DNA of 64,000 nt from Pseudovibrio sp. M1P-2-3 (GTDB lineage: Bacteria > Pseudomonadota > Alphaproteobacteria > Rhizobiales > Stappiaceae), in assembly GCF_031501865.1 (NCBI RefSeq), contig NZ_JARRCW010000001.1, forward strand, positions 1,249,001 to 1,313,000. The letters run 5' to 3'. The notes below the pieces were generated by a model. That model saw only the letters and a list, made by a program, of their open reading frames with translations, searched no databases and had not been told where the DNA came from. The translations under genes and the position numbers were made by a program. Below, piece by piece: positions 1 to 11,015 of the stretch; the stretch's first letter is position 1, and every line of letters begins with the position of its first letter.

Positions 1-1
1 A

Positions 2-1564
2 TTTGCTGGTGTTGTCGATCTTCTGAAGATGAAGGCATTGGTTTGGAATGGCGAGAGCCTCGGCGCAAGCTGGGATGAGCTCGATATTCCTGCAGAACTT
101 GCTGATAAAGCAGCTGAATTCCGCGATAAACTTATCGAGGGTGCAGTTGAAGTCGATGAAGCAGCAATGGAAGCTTATCTTGAAGGTGAAGAGCCTTCCA
201 ATGAGAAGCTTCAAGAGCTTATTCGTAAGGGTACGATCGCAGGGGACTTTGTTCCTGTTCTGTGTGGTACGGCGTTTAAGAACAAAGGTGTTCAACCTCT
301 TCTTGATGCTGTTGTCGATTACCTGCCAAGCCCAGTCGAAGTTCCTGCCATTAAAGGCATCGACGCTAAGACTGAAGAAGAAACTGTACGCGAGTCTTCT
401 GATGAAGAGCCGCTCGGTATGCTTGCATTTAAGATCATGAACGATCCGTTCGTTGGTTCTTTGACATTCGCACGTATTTACTCTGGTGTACTTTCCAAGG
501 GTTCTTCTGTGCTGAACACTGTTAAAGGCAAGCGCGAACGCGTTGGTCGCATGATGCAGATGCACTCAAATTCCCGCGATGACATCGATGTAGCCTATGC
601 AGGTGATATTGTTGCTATCGCAGGCCTGAAGGACACCACTACTGGTGATACTCTTTGTGATCCTCTCAAGCCAGTTATCTTGGAACGTATGGAGTTCCCG
701 GATCCGGTTATCGAGATCGCTGTAGAGCCTAAAACCAAAGGTGACCAAGAGAAGATGGGTCTTGCCCTGAATCGCTTGGCTGCTGAGGATCCGTCCTTCC
801 GCGTAAAGACAGATGAAGAATCCGGCCAGACTATTATTGCTGGTATGGGTGAACTTCACCTGGATATCCTTGTTGATCGCATGAAGCGTGAATTCAAGGT
901 TGAAGCAAACATCGGTGCGCCTCAGGTTGCTTACCGTGAAACCATCACCCGTCCTGCGGATGTTGATTACACGCATAAAAAGCAGTCCGGTGGTACTGGT
1001 CAGTTTGCTCGCATTAAACTCTCTATCCTGCCTAACGAAGTTGGTGCTGGATTTGAGTTTGATAACACGATTGTTGGCGGTAACGTGCCTAAGGAATACA
1101 TCCCTGGTGTATCCAAAGGTATCCAAAGCGTCATGTCTTCCGGTCCACTTGCTGGGTTCCCGATGGTTGATATCAAGGCTGTTCTTACGGACGGTGCCTA
1201 TCATGATGTTGACTCCTCGGTTCTAGCGTTTGAGATCGCCGGTCGTGCTGGTTTCCGTGAAGCTATTTCCAAAGCTGGACCTAAACTTCTGGAACCAATT
1301 ATGAAGGTTGAGGTTGTTACCCCTGAAGATTACATGGGTGACGTGATTGGTGATCTGAATTCCCGTCGTGGACAGATTGCTGGTACCGAAAACCGCGGTG
1401 TCGTGACCGTTATCACTGCTATGGTTCCGCTGGCCAACATGTTTGGTTACGTCAACAACTTGCGCTCTATGTCGCAAGGACGTGCGCAGTATTCCATGGT
1501 GTTCGATCATTACGATCAAGTCCCTCAGGCTGTTGCTGATGAGGTTATGGCGAAGTACGCCTAA
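2..1564 (+). CDS. fusA: Elongation factor G, 3' part (5' end outside window)
   Basis: Ribosomal translocase, a GTPase that moves tRNA and mRNA after peptide bond formation. The reading frame is already open at base 2 ([15 protein letters not shown]), which is the end of the G domain, so the P-loop and switch regions lie upstream. What remains is the rest of the G domain and domains II to V, including the domain IV region around [10 protein letters not shown] and the C-terminal domain V ending [10 protein letters not shown]. The internal ATG at 29 is not the true start. tuf follows 45 bp downstream, the usual str operon order. Confidence 0.97.
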   Translation, partial: FAGVVDLLKMKALVWNGESLGASWDELDIPAELADKAAEFRDKLIEGAVEVDEAAMEAYLEGEEPSNEKLQELIRKGTIAGDFVPVLCGTAFKNKGVQPLLDAVVDYLPSPVEVPAIKGIDAKTEEETVRESSDEEPLGMLAFKIMNDPFVGSLTFARIYSGVLSKGSSVLNTVKGKRERVGRMMQMHSNSRDDIDVAYAGDIVAIAGLKDTTTGDTLCDPLKPVILERMEFPDPVIEIAVEPKTKGDQEKMGLALNRLAAEDPSFRVKTDEESGQTIIAGMGELHLDILVDRMKREFKVEANIGAPQVAYRETITRPADVDYTHKKQSGGTGQFARIKLSILPNEVGAGFEFDNTIVGGNVPKEYIPGVSKGIQSVMSSGPLAGFPMVDIKAVLTDGAYHDVDSSVLAFEIAGRAGFREAISKAGPKLLEPIMKVEVVTPEDYMGDVIGDLNSRRGQIAGTENRGVVTVITAMVPLANMFGYVNNLRSMSQGRAQYSMVFDHYDQVPQAVADEVMAKYA

Positions 1565-1609
1565 ACCTAATCGCAGTCAAAAGGATTACAGAGAGAACGG
1601 AGAAATCCG

Positions 1610-2785
1610 ATGGCTAAAGAAAAATTTGAACGTACAAAGCCACACGTCAACATCGGCACAATCGGCCACGTTGACCACGGCAAAACAACTTTGACAGCTG
1701 CGATCACCAAATCTTTCGGTGATTTCAAGGCTTACGACGAAATCGATGGCGCTCCTGAAGAGCGTGCTCGCGGTATCACCATTTCAACAGCACACGTTGA
1801 ATATGAAACCGAAGCTCGTCACTACGCACACGTTGACTGTCCAGGCCACGCCGATTATGTGAAAAACATGATCACCGGTGCGGCTCAGATGGATGGCGCG
1901 ATCCTCGTTGTTAACGCTGCAGATGGCCCAATGCCTCAGACACGTGAGCACATTCTGCTCGCACGTCAGGTTGGTGTTCCTGCTCTGGTTGTCTTCATGA
2001 ACAAAGTTGACCAGGTTGATGATGAAGAGCTTCTTGAACTCGTAGAAATGGAAGTTCGTGAACTTCTGTCTTCCTACGAATTCCCAGGCGATGATATTCC
2101 TATCATTGCAGGTTCAGCTCTTGCTGCTCTTGAAGACCGCGACGACGCGATCGGCAAAGACAAGATCGTTGAACTGATGGCTGCTGTTGATGATTACATT
2201 CCTACTCCGGAACGTCCTCGCGACCTGCCATTCCTGATGCCAATCGAAGATGTGTTCTCTATCTCTGGCCGTGGTACTGTTGTAACCGGTCGTGTAGAGC
2301 GCGGTATCATCAACGTTGGTGAAGAAGTCGAAATCGTTGGTATCAAAGATACGACTAAGACCACTGTTACTGGTGTTGAAATGTTCCGCAAGCTGCTTGA
2401 TCGCGGTGAAGCAGGCGACAACATCGGCGCACTTATTCGCGGCGTAGCTCGTGAAGAAGTTGAGCGTGGTCAGGTTCTTTGTAAGCCGGGTTCCGTTACT
2501 CCGCACACAAAGTTCAAGGCAGAGGCATACATCCTCACCAAGGAAGAGGGTGGTCGTCATACACCATTCTTCACCAACTACCGTCCACAGTTCTACTTCC
2601 GTACAACTGACGTGACTGGTGTTGTTTCTCTGCCAGAAGGCACAGAAATGGTAATGCCTGGCGATAACATCTCAGTTTCAGTTGAACTGATCGTGCCTAT
2701 CGCTATGGAAGACGGTCTGCGCTTCGCTATTCGCGAAGGTGGTCGTACCGTTGGTGCCGGCGTTGTAGCTGAAATCATCGAATAA
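1610..2785 (+). CDS. tuf: Elongation factor Tu
   Basis: GTPase that delivers aminoacyl-tRNA to the ribosome A site. The 391-aa protein is full length for bacterial EF-Tu. It has the P-loop GHVDHGKT at residues 19-26, the switch II motif DCPGH near 81-85 and the NKVD specificity motif near 136-139, followed by beta-barrel domains 2 and 3. A GGAG ribosome-binding site precedes the ATG. It sits between fusA and rpsJ; many alphaproteobacteria carry a second tuf copy, which is not in this window. Confidence 0.98.
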   Translation: MAKEKFERTKPHVNIGTIGHVDHGKTTLTAAITKSFGDFKAYDEIDGAPEERARGITISTAHVEYETEARHYAHVDCPGHADYVKNMITGAAQMDGAILVVNAADGPMPQTREHILLARQVGVPALVVFMNKVDQVDDEELLELVEMEVRELLSSYEFPGDDIPIIAGSALAALEDRDDAIGKDKIVELMAAVDDYIPTPERPRDLPFLMPIEDVFSISGRGTVVTGRVERGIINVGEEVEIVGIKDTTKTTVTGVEMFRKLLDRGEAGDNIGALIRGVAREEVERGQVLCKPGSVTPHTKFKAEAYILTKEEGGRHTPFFTNYRPQFYFRTTDVTGVVSLPEGTEMVMPGDNISVSVELIVPIAMEDGLRFAIREGGRTVGAGVVAEIIE

Positions 2786-2798
2786 GAATTGGGTTTGG

Positions 2799-2829
2799 AG
2801 GCGGTGCTCCTTTCTAGGAGCTATCGCCT
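2799..2829 (+). promoter_or_regulatory. Imperfect stem-loop in the rpsJ leader
   Basis: The arms AGGCG and CGCCT enclose a second arm pair GCTCCT/AGGAGC with loop TTCT. The structure lies in the tuf-rpsJ spacer, ending 24 nt before the rpsJ ATG. No T-run follows, so it is not a plain terminator. A processing or translational control role is possible but unproven. Confidence 0.4.
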
Positions 2830-2853
2830 GACCTTACCCAGTAGGGATAAGTC

Positions 2854-3162
2854 ATGAACGGTCAGAATATTCGGATCCGCCTGAAGGCGTTTGATCACCG
2901 TGTTCTCGACGCCTCCACAAAGGAGATCGTTAACACGGCGAAACGGACAGGCGCACAAGTGCGCGGACCCGTACCGTTGCCGACGCGTATCGAAAAGTAC
3001 ACAGTACTTCGCGGTCCGCACATCGACAAGAAAAGCCGTGATCAGTTTGAGATGCGCACTCATAAGCGCCTCCTCGACATCGTCGATCCAACACCACAGA
3101 CAGTAGATGCTCTTATGAAGCTCGACCTGGCTGCCGGTGTGGACGTCGAGATCAAGCTTTAA
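2854..3162 (+). CDS. rpsJ: 30S ribosomal protein S10
   Basis: First gene of the S10 operon, 102 aa. The family sequence is evident from the start ([15 protein letters not shown]) and in the loop GPVPLPTR that reaches into the 30S head. S10 also acts as NusE in transcription antitermination. rplC follows after 20 bp. Confidence 0.98.
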   Translation: MNGQNIRIRLKAFDHRVLDASTKEIVNTAKRTGAQVRGPVPLPTRIEKYTVLRGPHIDKKSRDQFEMRTHKRLLDIVDPTPQTVDALMKLDLAAGVDVEIKL

Positions 3163-3182
3163 GGCGGACCAAGGGGATGCCG

Positions 3183-3899
3183 ATGCGTTCTGGAGTGATC
3201 GCACGAAAAGTGGGTATGACACGTGTATACAGCGAAGCTGGTGAACACGTGCCTGTTACAGTTCTATGTCTCGACAAGTGTCAAGTCGTAGCCCACCGGA
3301 CGGAAGATAAAAACGGCTACACAGCACTACAGCTTGGTGTTGGTGCAGCTAAAGTTAAAAACACAAACCGTGCAATGCGCGGCCACTTTGCAGCAGCAAA
3401 AGTTGAGCCTAAGCGCAAGCTTGCCGAGTTCCGTGTTGACGAAGACAAACTGATCGAAGTGGGTGCAGAAATTACTGCTGATCACTATGTAACAGGTCAG
3501 TTCGTGGACGTTACCGGTACATCTATCGGTAAGGGCTTTGCAGGTGCTATGAAACGTCACAATTTCGGGGGCGGTCGCGCTTCCCACGGTGTGTCGATTT
3601 CTCACCGCGCACACGGTTCAACGGGTCAGTGTCAGGATCCCGGTAAAGTGTTCAAAGGCAAGAAAATGGCCGGTCACCTAGGTGATGAACGCGTTACCAC
3701 TCAGAACCTGAAGATCGTACGTACCGACGTTGAACGCGGTTTGATCATGGTTGAAGGTTCCGTGCCTGGTTCTAAGGGCGGCTGGATCCTCGTTCGTGAT
3801 GCAATCAAGAAGGCTTTGCCGGAAAACGTTCCAGTTCCTGGTTCTTTCCGTCAGCTGGACACGGTTGCTACGAGCGAAACCGGGAAGGAAGGTGAGTGA
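3183..3899 (+). CDS. rplC: 50S ribosomal protein L3
   Basis: Early-assembling 23S rRNA-binding protein near the peptidyl transferase centre, 238 aa. It contains the L3 signature region around [14 protein letters not shown] and [15 protein letters not shown]. Two in-frame ATGs exist (3177 and 3183). I chose 3183 because AAGGGG abuts the first ATG, while the second has normal spacing and yields the usual [13 protein letters not shown] start. It overlaps rplD by one base. Confidence 0.97.
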   Translation: MRSGVIARKVGMTRVYSEAGEHVPVTVLCLDKCQVVAHRTEDKNGYTALQLGVGAAKVKNTNRAMRGHFAAAKVEPKRKLAEFRVDEDKLIEVGAEITADHYVTGQFVDVTGTSIGKGFAGAMKRHNFGGGRASHGVSISHRAHGSTGQCQDPGKVFKGKKMAGHLGDERVTTQNLKIVRTDVERGLIMVEGSVPGSKGGWILVRDAIKKALPENVPVPGSFRQLDTVATSETGKEGE

Positions 3900-4516
3900 T
3901 GGAACTCGAGGTTAAGACCCTCGGCGGCGGTGCAGCCGGTTCGATCACCGTATCTGACGAGATCTTTGGTCTCGAGCCGCGCGCGGATCTGATCCAGCGC
4001 GTAGTTCGCTGGCAGCTTGCAAAGCGTCAGGCTGGTACACATAAAACTTTGGGTCGTTCCGAAGTAAATGGTACCACAAAGAAATTCGTTAAGCAGAAGG
4101 GTTCTGGCGGCGCTCGTCACGGTAACCGTAAAGCGCCTCAGTTCCGCGGCGGTGGTAAAGCGTTCGGACCTGTTGTCCGCAGTCACGCAATCGATCTTCC
4201 TAAGAAGGTTCGTGCGCTTGGTCTGAAACACGCGCTTTCCGCAAAAGCTGCGGCTGGTCACTTGATCATTGTTGAAGATGCGAAAGCAGCTGAAGCAAAG
4301 ACAAAGTCAGTTAAAGGCCAGCTGGAAACTTTGGGCTTGAACAACGTATTGATCATCGATGGTAAAGAAGTGGATGCAAACTTCGGTATTGCTTCCCGCA
4401 ACATTCCATTGGTTGACGTGCTTCCGGTTCAAGGCATCAACGTTTACGACATTCTTCGTCGTGACACATTGGTGTTGACCAAAGCTGCTGTTACTGCACT
4501 AGAGGAGCGTTTCTAA
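3899..4516 (+). CDS. rplD: 50S ribosomal protein L4
   Basis: 23S rRNA-binding protein lining the exit tunnel, 205 aa. The conserved extended loop [19 protein letters not shown] is present. In Enterobacteria L4 represses its own operon; nothing here shows that directly. The ATG overlaps the rplC stop (TGATG), and the stop overlaps the rplW ATG, so translation is probably coupled. Confidence 0.97.
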   Translation: MELEVKTLGGGAAGSITVSDEIFGLEPRADLIQRVVRWQLAKRQAGTHKTLGRSEVNGTTKKFVKQKGSGGARHGNRKAPQFRGGGKAFGPVVRSHAIDLPKKVRALGLKHALSAKAAAGHLIIVEDAKAAEAKTKSVKGQLETLGLNNVLIIDGKEVDANFGIASRNIPLVDVLPVQGINVYDILRRDTLVLTKAAVTALEERF

Positions 4517-4806
4517 TGAACATTAATCATTACGATACAATCGTTTCTCCGGTTATCACTGAAAAGGCAACTTTTGCTTCTGAAGAGAACAAAGTTGTAT
4601 TCAAAGTAGCGATTACGGCCACTAAGCCGCAAATCAAAGCTGCTGTTGAAGGCCTGTTCGGTGTGAAGGTAAAGGCTGTCAATACTCTTATTCGTAAGGG
4701 TAAGACAAAGCGTTTCCGCGGAATCCTCGGTCGTCAGACTGACTTCAAAAAAGCAGTGGTCACACTCGAGGACGGTCAGTCCATCGATGTGACGACAGGT
4801 CTTTAA
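4516..4806 (+). CDS. rplW: 50S ribosomal protein L23
   Basis: Protein at the exit-tunnel rim that serves as docking site for trigger factor and SRP, 96 aa. The family features [14 protein letters not shown] at the start and [15 protein letters not shown] further on are visible. The start codon overlaps the rplD stop by one base. Confidence 0.97.
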   Translation: MNINHYDTIVSPVITEKATFASEENKVVFKVAITATKPQIKAAVEGLFGVKVKAVNTLIRKGKTKRFRGILGRQTDFKKAVVTLEDGQSIDVTTGL

Positions 4807-4823
4807 GGGCGAGGTAGGAACAA

Positions 4824-5657
4824 ATGGCACTTAAGACATTTAATCCAACATCTCCTGGCCGTCGTCAGCTGGTGCAGGTGGACCGTTCTGGTCTTTGGAA
4901 GGGTAAACCAGTCAAGAAATTGACTGAAGGTCTTTCCAAGTCTGGTGGTCGTAACAACATGGGTCGCAAGACCGCCAACAACATTGGTGGTGGTCACAAG
5001 CGCACATACCGTTTAATCGACTTCAAGCGTCGTAAATTCGACGTTGTCGGTACAGTAGAGCGCCTTGAGTACGATCCTAACCGTACTGCTTTTATCGCGT
5101 TGGTTACCTACGAAGACGGTGAGCAGGCATACATCTTGGCACCTCAGCGCCTAGCTGCTGGTGATAAGGTTATTGCTGGTCAATCCGTTGATGTGAAGCC
5201 GGGCAATGCTATGCCTCTCGCTTCCATTCCAGTTGGTACCATTGTGCACAACATCGAGATGAAGCCAGGTAAAGGCGCGCAGATTGCTCGCTCAGCCGGT
5301 GCTTACGCTCAGATTGTTGGCCGCGATGCTGGCTACACTGTAATCCGTCTCCTGTCTGGTGAGCAGCGCCGAGTTCTCGGTACCTGCATGGCTTCGATCG
5401 GTGCGGTTTCCAACCCTGATCACGCCAATATCAATTATGGTAAGGCTGGTCGTTCACGTTGGCTTGGTCGTCGTCCACATGTTCGTGGTGTTGCAATGAA
5501 CCCTGTAGATCACCCACATGGTGGTGGTGAGGGTCGCACATCTGGTGGACGTCATCCGGTTACTCCTTGGGGTAAGCCAACTAAAGGCAAGCGCACGCGA
5601 CGTAATAAGTCGAGCGATAAGTTTATCGTTCGTTCACGTCACTCGCGGAAGAAATAA
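4824..5657 (+). CDS. rplB: 50S ribosomal protein L2
   Basis: Core 23S rRNA-binding protein needed for subunit joining and peptidyl transfer, 277 aa and full length. The near-invariant C-terminal motif [13 protein letters not shown] is present, followed by the basic tail [18 protein letters not shown]. Confidence 0.98.
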   Translation: MALKTFNPTSPGRRQLVQVDRSGLWKGKPVKKLTEGLSKSGGRNNMGRKTANNIGGGHKRTYRLIDFKRRKFDVVGTVERLEYDPNRTAFIALVTYEDGEQAYILAPQRLAAGDKVIAGQSVDVKPGNAMPLASIPVGTIVHNIEMKPGKGAQIARSAGAYAQIVGRDAGYTVIRLLSGEQRRVLGTCMASIGAVSNPDHANINYGKAGRSRWLGRRPHVRGVAMNPVDHPHGGGEGRTSGGRHPVTPWGKPTKGKRTRRNKSSDKFIVRSRHSRKK

Positions 5658-5669
5658 GAGGGACGGATC

Positions 5670-5948
5670 GTGACACGTTCGATCTGGAAAGGCCCGTTTG
5701 TTGACGGTTACCTCCTGAAAAAAGCGGAAAAGGTTCGTGAGTCCGGCCGCAACGAGGTCATTAAGACCTGGAGCCGCCGTTCCACTATCCTTCCGCAATT
5801 CGTGGGGTTGACCTTTGGCGTTTATAACGGCCAGAAGCACATTCCTGTTTTGATCAGCGAAGACATGGTAGGTCAGAAGCTGGGTGAATATTCCCCAACT
5901 CGCACTTACTACGGTCACGGAGCTGACAAAAAGGCGAAGAGGAAATAA
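5670..5948 (+). CDS. rpsS: 30S ribosomal protein S19
   Basis: 30S head protein that contacts S13, 92 aa. It starts at GTG (5670), giving the standard [16 protein letters not shown]-terminus after the initiator, with AGAGGGACGG upstream as ribosome-binding site. The motif GHKLGE-like region appears as [13 protein letters not shown]. Only 2 bp separate it from rplV. Confidence 0.97.
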   Translation: MTRSIWKGPFVDGYLLKKAEKVRESGRNEVIKTWSRRSTILPQFVGLTFGVYNGQKHIPVLISEDMVGQKLGEYSPTRTYYGHGADKKAKRK

Positions 5949-5950
5949 CG

Positions 5951-6331
5951 ATGGGCAAGCAGAAGCAGGAGCGGACGCTCGCCGACAACGAGGCAAAGGC
6001 AGTATGCCGCATGCTGCGGGTTTCCCCGCAGAAGCTAAACCTTGTTGCTGCATCGATCCGCGGTAAGAAAGTTAGCTCAGCTCTTGCTGACCTGACATTC
6101 TCCCGCAAGCGCATCGCTGGTGATGTCAAGAAAACCTTGATGTCTGCTATTGCAAACGCGGAAAACAATCATGATCTCGACGTCGACAATCTTGTCGTCG
6201 CCGAGGCATTCGTCGGCAAAGCGCTCGTAATGAAGCGCTTCCAGCCACGTGCCCGTGGTCGTGTAGGACGGATCCAAAAGCCGTTCGCTAACCTGACCAT
6301 CGTGGTTCGCGAAGTTGAGGAGACTGCCTGA
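5951..6331 (+). CDS. rplV: 50S ribosomal protein L22
   Basis: Exit-tunnel protein, 126 aa, whose beta-hairpin is a known site of macrolide resistance mutations. Visible family features include [15 protein letters not shown] and the hairpin stretch [14 protein letters not shown]. Its stop overlaps the rpsC start by one base (TGATG). Confidence 0.97.
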   Translation: MGKQKQERTLADNEAKAVCRMLRVSPQKLNLVAASIRGKKVSSALADLTFSRKRIAGDVKKTLMSAIANAENNHDLDVDNLVVAEAFVGKALVMKRFQPRARGRVGRIQKPFANLTIVVREVEETA

Positions 6332-7047
6332 TGGGACAGAAGATTAATCCGATCGGTTTTCGCCTCGGCATTAACCGGACTTGGGACTCCCGCTGGTTTG
6401 CTGGCAAGAACGAATATGGCGATCTTCTTCATGAAGATTTCCGCATTCGTGAGTACCTGCTTAAAGAACTTAAGCAGGCTGCTGTATCTAAAGTGGTTAT
6501 CGAGCGTCCACACCGTAAGTGCCGCGTAACAATCCACTCTGGTCGTCCAGGTGTTGTTATTGGTAAAAAAGGTGCGGACATCGAGCGTCTTCGCAAGAAG
6601 CTCTCCGAGATGACCAATTCGGAAGTACACCTCAACATTGTTGAAGTGCGCAAGCCGGAAACAGACGCAGCTCTTGTTGCAGCATCTATTGCTCAACAGC
6701 TGGAACGTCGTGTTGCATTCCGCCGTGCCATGAAGCGTGCAGTTCAGTCTGCAATGCGTCTTGGCGCTCAGGGCATCCGCATTAACTGTGGTGGCCGTCT
6801 GGGTGGCGCGGAAATCGCGCGTATCGAATGGTACCGTGAAGGTCGCGTGCCTCTGCACACTCTTCGTGCAGACATCGACTATGGTACTGCTACTGCGCAT
6901 ACTGCTTATGGCGCGTGTGGCGTTAAAGTCTGGATCTTCAAAGGAGAAATCCTTGAGCATGATCCAATGGCTTCTGAACGTCGTGCGACCGAAGGTGGTG
7001 GCAAAAACGAACGCCAGGGCGGCGGTCGACGCGAGCGTGCTGCTTAA
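6331..7047 (+). CDS. rpsC: 30S ribosomal protein S3
   Basis: Protein at the mRNA entry channel, 238 aa. It starts [13 protein letters not shown] and has the KH-type RNA-binding core with [13 protein letters not shown], then the C-terminal domain with [14 protein letters not shown]. The basic, glycine-rich tail ([17 protein letters not shown]) is usual in alphaproteobacteria. Confidence 0.98.
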   Translation: MGQKINPIGFRLGINRTWDSRWFAGKNEYGDLLHEDFRIREYLLKELKQAAVSKVVIERPHRKCRVTIHSGRPGVVIGKKGADIERLRKKLSEMTNSEVHLNIVEVRKPETDAALVAASIAQQLERRVAFRRAMKRAVQSAMRLGAQGIRINCGGRLGGAEIARIEWYREGRVPLHTLRADIDYGTATAHTAYGACGVKVWIFKGEILEHDPMASERRATEGGGKNERQGGGRRERAA

Positions 7048-7092
7048 TTGCAGCACCTCTTTTCGACAGACTAGATAAGCGAGAGAAAAGCG

Positions 7093-7506
7093 ATGCTGCA
7101 ACCTAAGCGAACTAAGTTCCGCAAGCAGCACAAGGGCCGTATCCATGGCGATGCCAAGGGCGGTACAGACCTCAACTTCGGTGCCTTCGGAATGAAGGCA
7201 TTGGAGCCTGAGCGGATCACCGCTCGTCAGATCGAGGCGGCCCGTCGTGCCATGACCCGTCACATGAAACGTGCAGGTCGTGTGTGGATCCGAATTTTCC
7301 CGGATGTACCGGTTTCTTCGAAACCAGCAGAAGTACGTATGGGTAAAGGTAAGGGTAGTCCTGAATACTGGGCATGTAAGGTCAAACCAGGCCGTATCAT
7401 GTTTGAGGTTGATGGTGTGTCAGAAGAGATTGCTCGTGAAGCATTCCGTCTGGCTGCTGCCAAACTCCCGATCAAGTGCCGGTTTGTCCAGCGCATCGGC
7501 GAGTGA
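7093..7506 (+). CDS. rplP: 50S ribosomal protein L16
   Basis: Protein near the A-site tRNA elbow, 137 aa. It begins [16 protein letters not shown] and carries the conserved segment [13 protein letters not shown]. It is separated from rpsC by 45 bp with no obvious terminator. Confidence 0.98.
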   Translation: MLQPKRTKFRKQHKGRIHGDAKGGTDLNFGAFGMKALEPERITARQIEAARRAMTRHMKRAGRVWIRIFPDVPVSSKPAEVRMGKGKGSPEYWACKVKPGRIMFEVDGVSEEIAREAFRLAAAKLPIKCRFVQRIGE

Positions 7507-7530
7507 TCGGACAGTTGAGAGGTTAAGGCC

Positions 7531-7731
7531 ATGAAGGCTAGCGACGTAAGAGCAAAGACTGAAGATCAGTTGAAAGACGATCTTTCAGCTCTGAAGAAAG
7601 AGCAGTTCAACTTGCGCTTTCAGAAGGCAACAGGTCAGCTCGAAAATACTGCACGTGTCCGCGAAGTTCGTCGTGACATTGCGCAGATCCAAACCATCAT
7701 GCGCGAAAAGCGCACGTCTATTAACGCATAA
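7531..7731 (+). CDS. rpmC: 50S ribosomal protein L29
   Basis: Small helical exit-site protein, 66 aa. The family pattern of two antiparallel helices is visible, with [16 protein letters not shown] and [15 protein letters not shown]. rpsQ begins 10 bp downstream. Confidence 0.96.
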   Translation: MKASDVRAKTEDQLKDDLSALKKEQFNLRFQKATGQLENTARVREVRRDIAQIQTIMREKRTSINA

Positions 7732-7741
7732 GGAGTCGAGG

Positions 7742-7984
7742 ATGCCAAAGCGTATATTGCAGGGTATCGTCGTGAGCGATGCGAATGATAAGACGGTAAC
7801 GGTTAAGGTAGAGCGTCGCTTTACCCACCCGTTGCTGAAGAAAACTGTGCGCCGTACGAAAAAGTATCGTGCACATGATGAAAACAATTCTTACAAGGTT
7901 GGTGACACTGTCTCTATCGAAGAGTGTGCACCAATTTCTAAGAATAAGAATTGGACTGTTGTTTCTAACGAAGCAACAAGCTAA
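7742..7984 (+). CDS. rpsQ: 30S ribosomal protein S17
   Basis: Primary 16S rRNA-binding protein with an OB fold, 80 aa. The frame is open further upstream (from 7655), but the ATG at 7742 after AAGGAG gives the family start [13 protein letters not shown]. The S17 signature [16 protein letters not shown] is present. Confidence 0.96.
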   Translation: MPKRILQGIVVSDANDKTVTVKVERRFTHPLLKKTVRRTKKYRAHDENNSYKVGDTVSIEECAPISKNKNWTVVSNEATS

Positions 7985-8042
7985 TGAACGCATCCGGTGC
8001 TTTTAATTTAGAGGCGCTGAGAAAAGAACAAGGCGACGAGTC

Positions 8043-8411
8043 ATGATTCAGATGCAAACAAACCTCGACGTGGCGGATAACTCCGGTGCGCGTCGTGTAA
8101 TGTGCATCAAGGTGCTCGGCGGTTCCAAGCGGAAGTATGCTGGCGTTGGAGACATCATTGTGGTGTCTGTAAAAGAAGCTATCCCACGGGGCCGTGTGAA
8201 AAAGGGCGACGTGATGAAAGCAGTCGTCGTGCGCACGGCAAAAGATGTCCGCCGCGCCGATGGCAGTGTGATCCGTTTCGACCGCAATGCGGCCGTACTG
8301 ATCAACAATAACAAAGAACCGATCGGAACACGTATTTTTGGCCCAGTTCCTCGCGAACTGCGTGCTAAGAATCACATGAAGATCATTTCGCTTGCGCCGG
8401 AGGTGCTCTGA
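8043..8411 (+). CDS. rplN: 50S ribosomal protein L14
   Basis: First gene of the spc operon, 122 aa, at the 50S intersubunit face. It starts [19 protein letters not shown] and ends with the usual [12 protein letters not shown]. The 58-bp spacer before it holds no clear terminator. Its stop overlaps the rplX ATG (TGATG). Confidence 0.98.
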   Translation: MIQMQTNLDVADNSGARRVMCIKVLGGSKRKYAGVGDIIVVSVKEAIPRGRVKKGDVMKAVVVRTAKDVRRADGSVIRFDRNAAVLINNNKEPIGTRIFGPVPRELRAKNHMKIISLAPEVL

Positions 8412-8728
8412 TGCCCGCGAAGATCAAAAAGGGCGACAAAGTCGTCGTAATTGCCGGTCGTGACAAAGGGAAGACTGGGGAAGTGATCCAGATGCTTCCG
8501 TCCGAGAATCGCGCTGTCGTGCGTGGCGTTAACTTGGTGCGCAAGCACCAGCGCCAGACCCAGCAGAGCGAGGGCGGTATCATCACAAAGGAAGCTCCTA
8601 TTCAGCTTTCCAATATTGCCATTGCTGATCCTAAGGATGGCAAGCCGACCCGCGTCGGTTTCACGACCAACGAAGATGGCGTCACTCAGCGTGTCGCCAA
8701 ACGTTCGGGAGACGTGATTGATGGCTGA
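8411..8728 (+). CDS. rplX: 50S ribosomal protein L24
   Basis: Assembly-initiator 50S protein, 105 aa, with an N-terminal KOW motif ([18 protein letters not shown]). The start overlaps rplN by one base. The 3' end overlaps rplE by 8 bases, suggesting translational coupling. Confidence 0.97.
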   Translation: MPAKIKKGDKVVVIAGRDKGKTGEVIQMLPSENRAVVRGVNLVRKHQRQTQQSEGGIITKEAPIQLSNIAIADPKDGKPTRVGFTTNEDGVTQRVAKRSGDVIDG

Positions 8729-9278
8729 CGCTACTTACACTCCCAAGCTGAAAGCGCACTACGATGAAGTAGTGCGTGCCCAGCTGCAGGAGAAATTCAA
8801 CTACGCAAACCCTATGGAAATTCCTTCGATAGAGAAGGTAGTTTTGAACATGGGTGTTGGTGAAGCTGTCGGCGACAGCAAGAAAGCTCGGATCGCTTCT
8901 GAAGATCTTAGCTTGATTGCTGGTCAAAAGGCGGTTATTACCCGTGCTAAGAAATCTATCGCGACCTTTAAGGTTCGTGAAGACATGCCGCTGGGTGCGA
9001 AAGTTACCCTCCGTCGTGCGAAAATGTTTGAGTTCTTGGACCGTTTGGTTACAATCGCGCTTCCGCGTGTTCGTGACTTCCGTGGTCTGAACCCAAAAAG
9101 TTTCGACGGGCGTGGTAATTATGCAATGGGTCTTAAAGAACACATCGTTTTCCCTGAAATTGACTACGATAAAGTAGATCAAATGTGGGGTATGGATGTT
9201 GTGGTCTGCACCACTGCGAAAACCGATGACGAAGCGCGTGAATTACTGCGCGCGTTCAACTTCCCGTTCCGCAAATAA
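8721..9278 (+). CDS. rplE: 50S ribosomal protein L5
   Basis: 5S rRNA-binding protein of the central protuberance, 185 aa. An in-frame TTG precedes the ATG at 8721; the ATG gives the usual [17 protein letters not shown] start. Conserved segments include [15 protein letters not shown] and [17 protein letters not shown]. Confidence 0.97.
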   Translation: MADATYTPKLKAHYDEVVRAQLQEKFNYANPMEIPSIEKVVLNMGVGEAVGDSKKARIASEDLSLIAGQKAVITRAKKSIATFKVREDMPLGAKVTLRRAKMFEFLDRLVTIALPRVRDFRGLNPKSFDGRGNYAMGLKEHIVFPEIDYDKVDQMWGMDVVVCTTAKTDDEARELLRAFNFPFRK

Positions 9279-9311
9279 AAGCGGTATACGGGAAAGGAAC
9301 GAGGACAGACG

Positions 9312-9617
9312 ATGGCGAAGAAAAGCGCGGTCGAAAAAAATAAGCGGCGTGAGCGTCTTGTAAGCAAGTACGCTTCAAAGCGCGCTGCCCTGAAGGCGAT
9401 GGCCAAGGACGAGAGCCTGTCCCTGGAGGAGCGGTTTAATGCCCGGCTTAAGCTTGCAAAGCTGCCGCGCAATTCCGCGCCTACACGGGTACGCAACCGG
9501 TGTGAAGTCACAGGTCGCCCACGCGGTTATTATCGCAAACTTAAGATGTCGCGTATTGCGCTTCGTGAGTTGGGTTCCCTGGGCAAGATCCCGGGTCTCG
9601 TGAAGTCGAGCTGGTAA
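9312..9617 (+). CDS. rpsN: 30S ribosomal protein S14 (zinc-free type)
   Basis: 30S head protein, 101 aa. The longer, C-minus paralogue type: the conserved region [16 protein letters not shown] has only a single cysteine and lacks the paired CxxC zinc ligands of the short form. It ends in the usual LVKSSW. Confidence 0.97.
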   Translation: MAKKSAVEKNKRRERLVSKYASKRAALKAMAKDESLSLEERFNARLKLAKLPRNSAPTRVRNRCEVTGRPRGYYRKLKMSRIALRELGSLGKIPGLVKSSW

Positions 9618-9629
9618 GGAGTTACTGCT

Positions 9630-10028
9630 ATGTCGATTTCCGATCCAGTCGGGGATATGATCACGCGCATTCGTAATGCGCACTTGCGTGGCAAAGCACG
9701 GGTATCCACCCCTGCGTCAAAATTGCGCGCAAACATCTTGGACGTTTTAGCTGCGGAAGGTTATATCCGTGGCTACTCTACTACCGCATTTGACGGTGGT
9801 AAGTCCGAGCTCGAAATTGAGCTGAAGTATTTTGACAATGAGCCAGTGATTCGCACGATTGAGCGCGTATCTAAGCCTGGCCGTCGTGTTTATTCTTCAG
9901 TGAAAAACATTCCACATGTGGCCAATGGCCTGGGCATTTCTATTCTGTCCACACCTCAAGGTGTGATGGCAGATCATGAAGCCCGCGAAAAAAATGTGGG
10001 TGGTGAGGTTCTTTGCCGCGTCTTCTGA
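9630..10028 (+). CDS. rpsH: 30S ribosomal protein S8
   Basis: Primary 16S rRNA-binding protein, 132 aa. It begins [17 protein letters not shown] and has the C-terminal motif [14 protein letters not shown]. In Enterobacteria S8 represses the spc operon. Confidence 0.97.
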   Translation: MSISDPVGDMITRIRNAHLRGKARVSTPASKLRANILDVLAAEGYIRGYSTTAFDGGKSELEIELKYFDNEPVIRTIERVSKPGRRVYSSVKNIPHVANGLGISILSTPQGVMADHEAREKNVGGEVLCRVF

Positions 10029-10069
10029 TGCGGCAATGTTCTACTAATACAAACTGACAGGTTGATCCT

Positions 10070-10603
10070 ATGTCTCGTATTGGCAAAAAGCCAGTCCCCG
10101 TGCTTAGCGGGGTAACGGCATCGATCAACGGCCAGAACGTAGAAGTCAAGGGCCCGAAGGGAACGCTTTCCTTCGTGGCTCATGACCTCGTTCTCGTCGA
10201 GATGACAGATGCAGGTATTCAGGTAACTCCTCGCAACGAGAGCAAAACTGCTCGTTCAATGTGGGGTATGTGCCGTACTATGGTCGCTAACCTTATTACT
10301 GGTGTATCCGAAGGCTTCCAAAAGAAGCTCGCGATTACTGGTGTTGGTTACCGTGCGCAAGTTCAGGGTAAAACTCTGAATCTAGCCCTTGGTTTTTCCC
10401 ATGATGTCAAATTTGACATCCCTGAAGGTGTGGAAATCAAGTGCCCGAAGCCGACTGAAATTGAAATCAGCGGCATCGATAAGCAGCTCATTGGACAGGT
10501 TGCAGCGAATATTCGCGAATTCCGTCCACCTGAGCCTTATAAAGGCAAAGGCGTGCGGTATGCGGACGAATTTATCGTTCGTAAGGAAGGCAAGAAGAAG
10601 TAA
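10070..10603 (+). CDS. rplF: 50S ribosomal protein L6
   Basis: Two-domain protein near the GTPase-associated centre, 177 aa. It begins MSRIGKKPV and shows the C-terminal signature [11 protein letters not shown]. The next gene, rplR, starts after 11 bp. Confidence 0.97.
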   Translation: MSRIGKKPVPVLSGVTASINGQNVEVKGPKGTLSFVAHDLVLVEMTDAGIQVTPRNESKTARSMWGMCRTMVANLITGVSEGFQKKLAITGVGYRAQVQGKTLNLALGFSHDVKFDIPEGVEIKCPKPTEIEISGIDKQLIGQVAANIREFRPPEPYKGKGVRYADEFIVRKEGKKK

Positions 10604-10614
10604 CGGATACGACC

Positions 10615-10974
10615 ATGGCGAATGGAAATTCTTTCGAACGTCGTCGCGCTCGCGTACGTCGCTCGGTAAAAAAAGTAGCGAATGGACGTCTACGGTTGTC
10701 TGTTTTCCGCTCTTCCAAGCAAATCTATGCTCAGATTATCGATGACACTAAGGGTGTAACCCTTGTTGCAGCATCTTCAATCGAAGCGGATGTAAAGAGC
10801 ACTCTCAAGACTGGCGCTGACAAAGCCGCTGCCGAAGTAATCGGTAAGCTGGTTGCAGAACGCGCTCTGGCTGCTGGTGTTAAGCAAGTTGTGTTTGATC
10901 GTGGTGGATACCTGTTCCATGGCCGTGTTAAGGCTTTGGCAGATGCTGCTCGTGAAGGCGGACTGGAATTCTGA
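10615..10974 (+). CDS. rplR: 50S ribosomal protein L18
   Basis: 5S rRNA-binding protein, 119 aa. It has the basic N-terminus [12 protein letters not shown] and the characteristic C-terminal segment [25 protein letters not shown]. Confidence 0.97.
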   Translation: MANGNSFERRRARVRRSVKKVANGRLRLSVFRSSKQIYAQIIDDTKGVTLVAASSIEADVKSTLKTGADKAAAEVIGKLVAERALAAGVKQVVFDRGGYLFHGRVKALADAAREGGLEF

Positions 10975-11015
10975 TCGGCGCCTTTGGGTGCTTTTAGAAA
11001 ACGGAAGACGAAAAT

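Noticed and set aside
6169-7263. 364-codon frame on the minus strand opposite rpsC/rplV
   Set aside because: Antisense shadow of clear ribosomal protein genes; no family sequence, and its codons only reflect the complementary strand.
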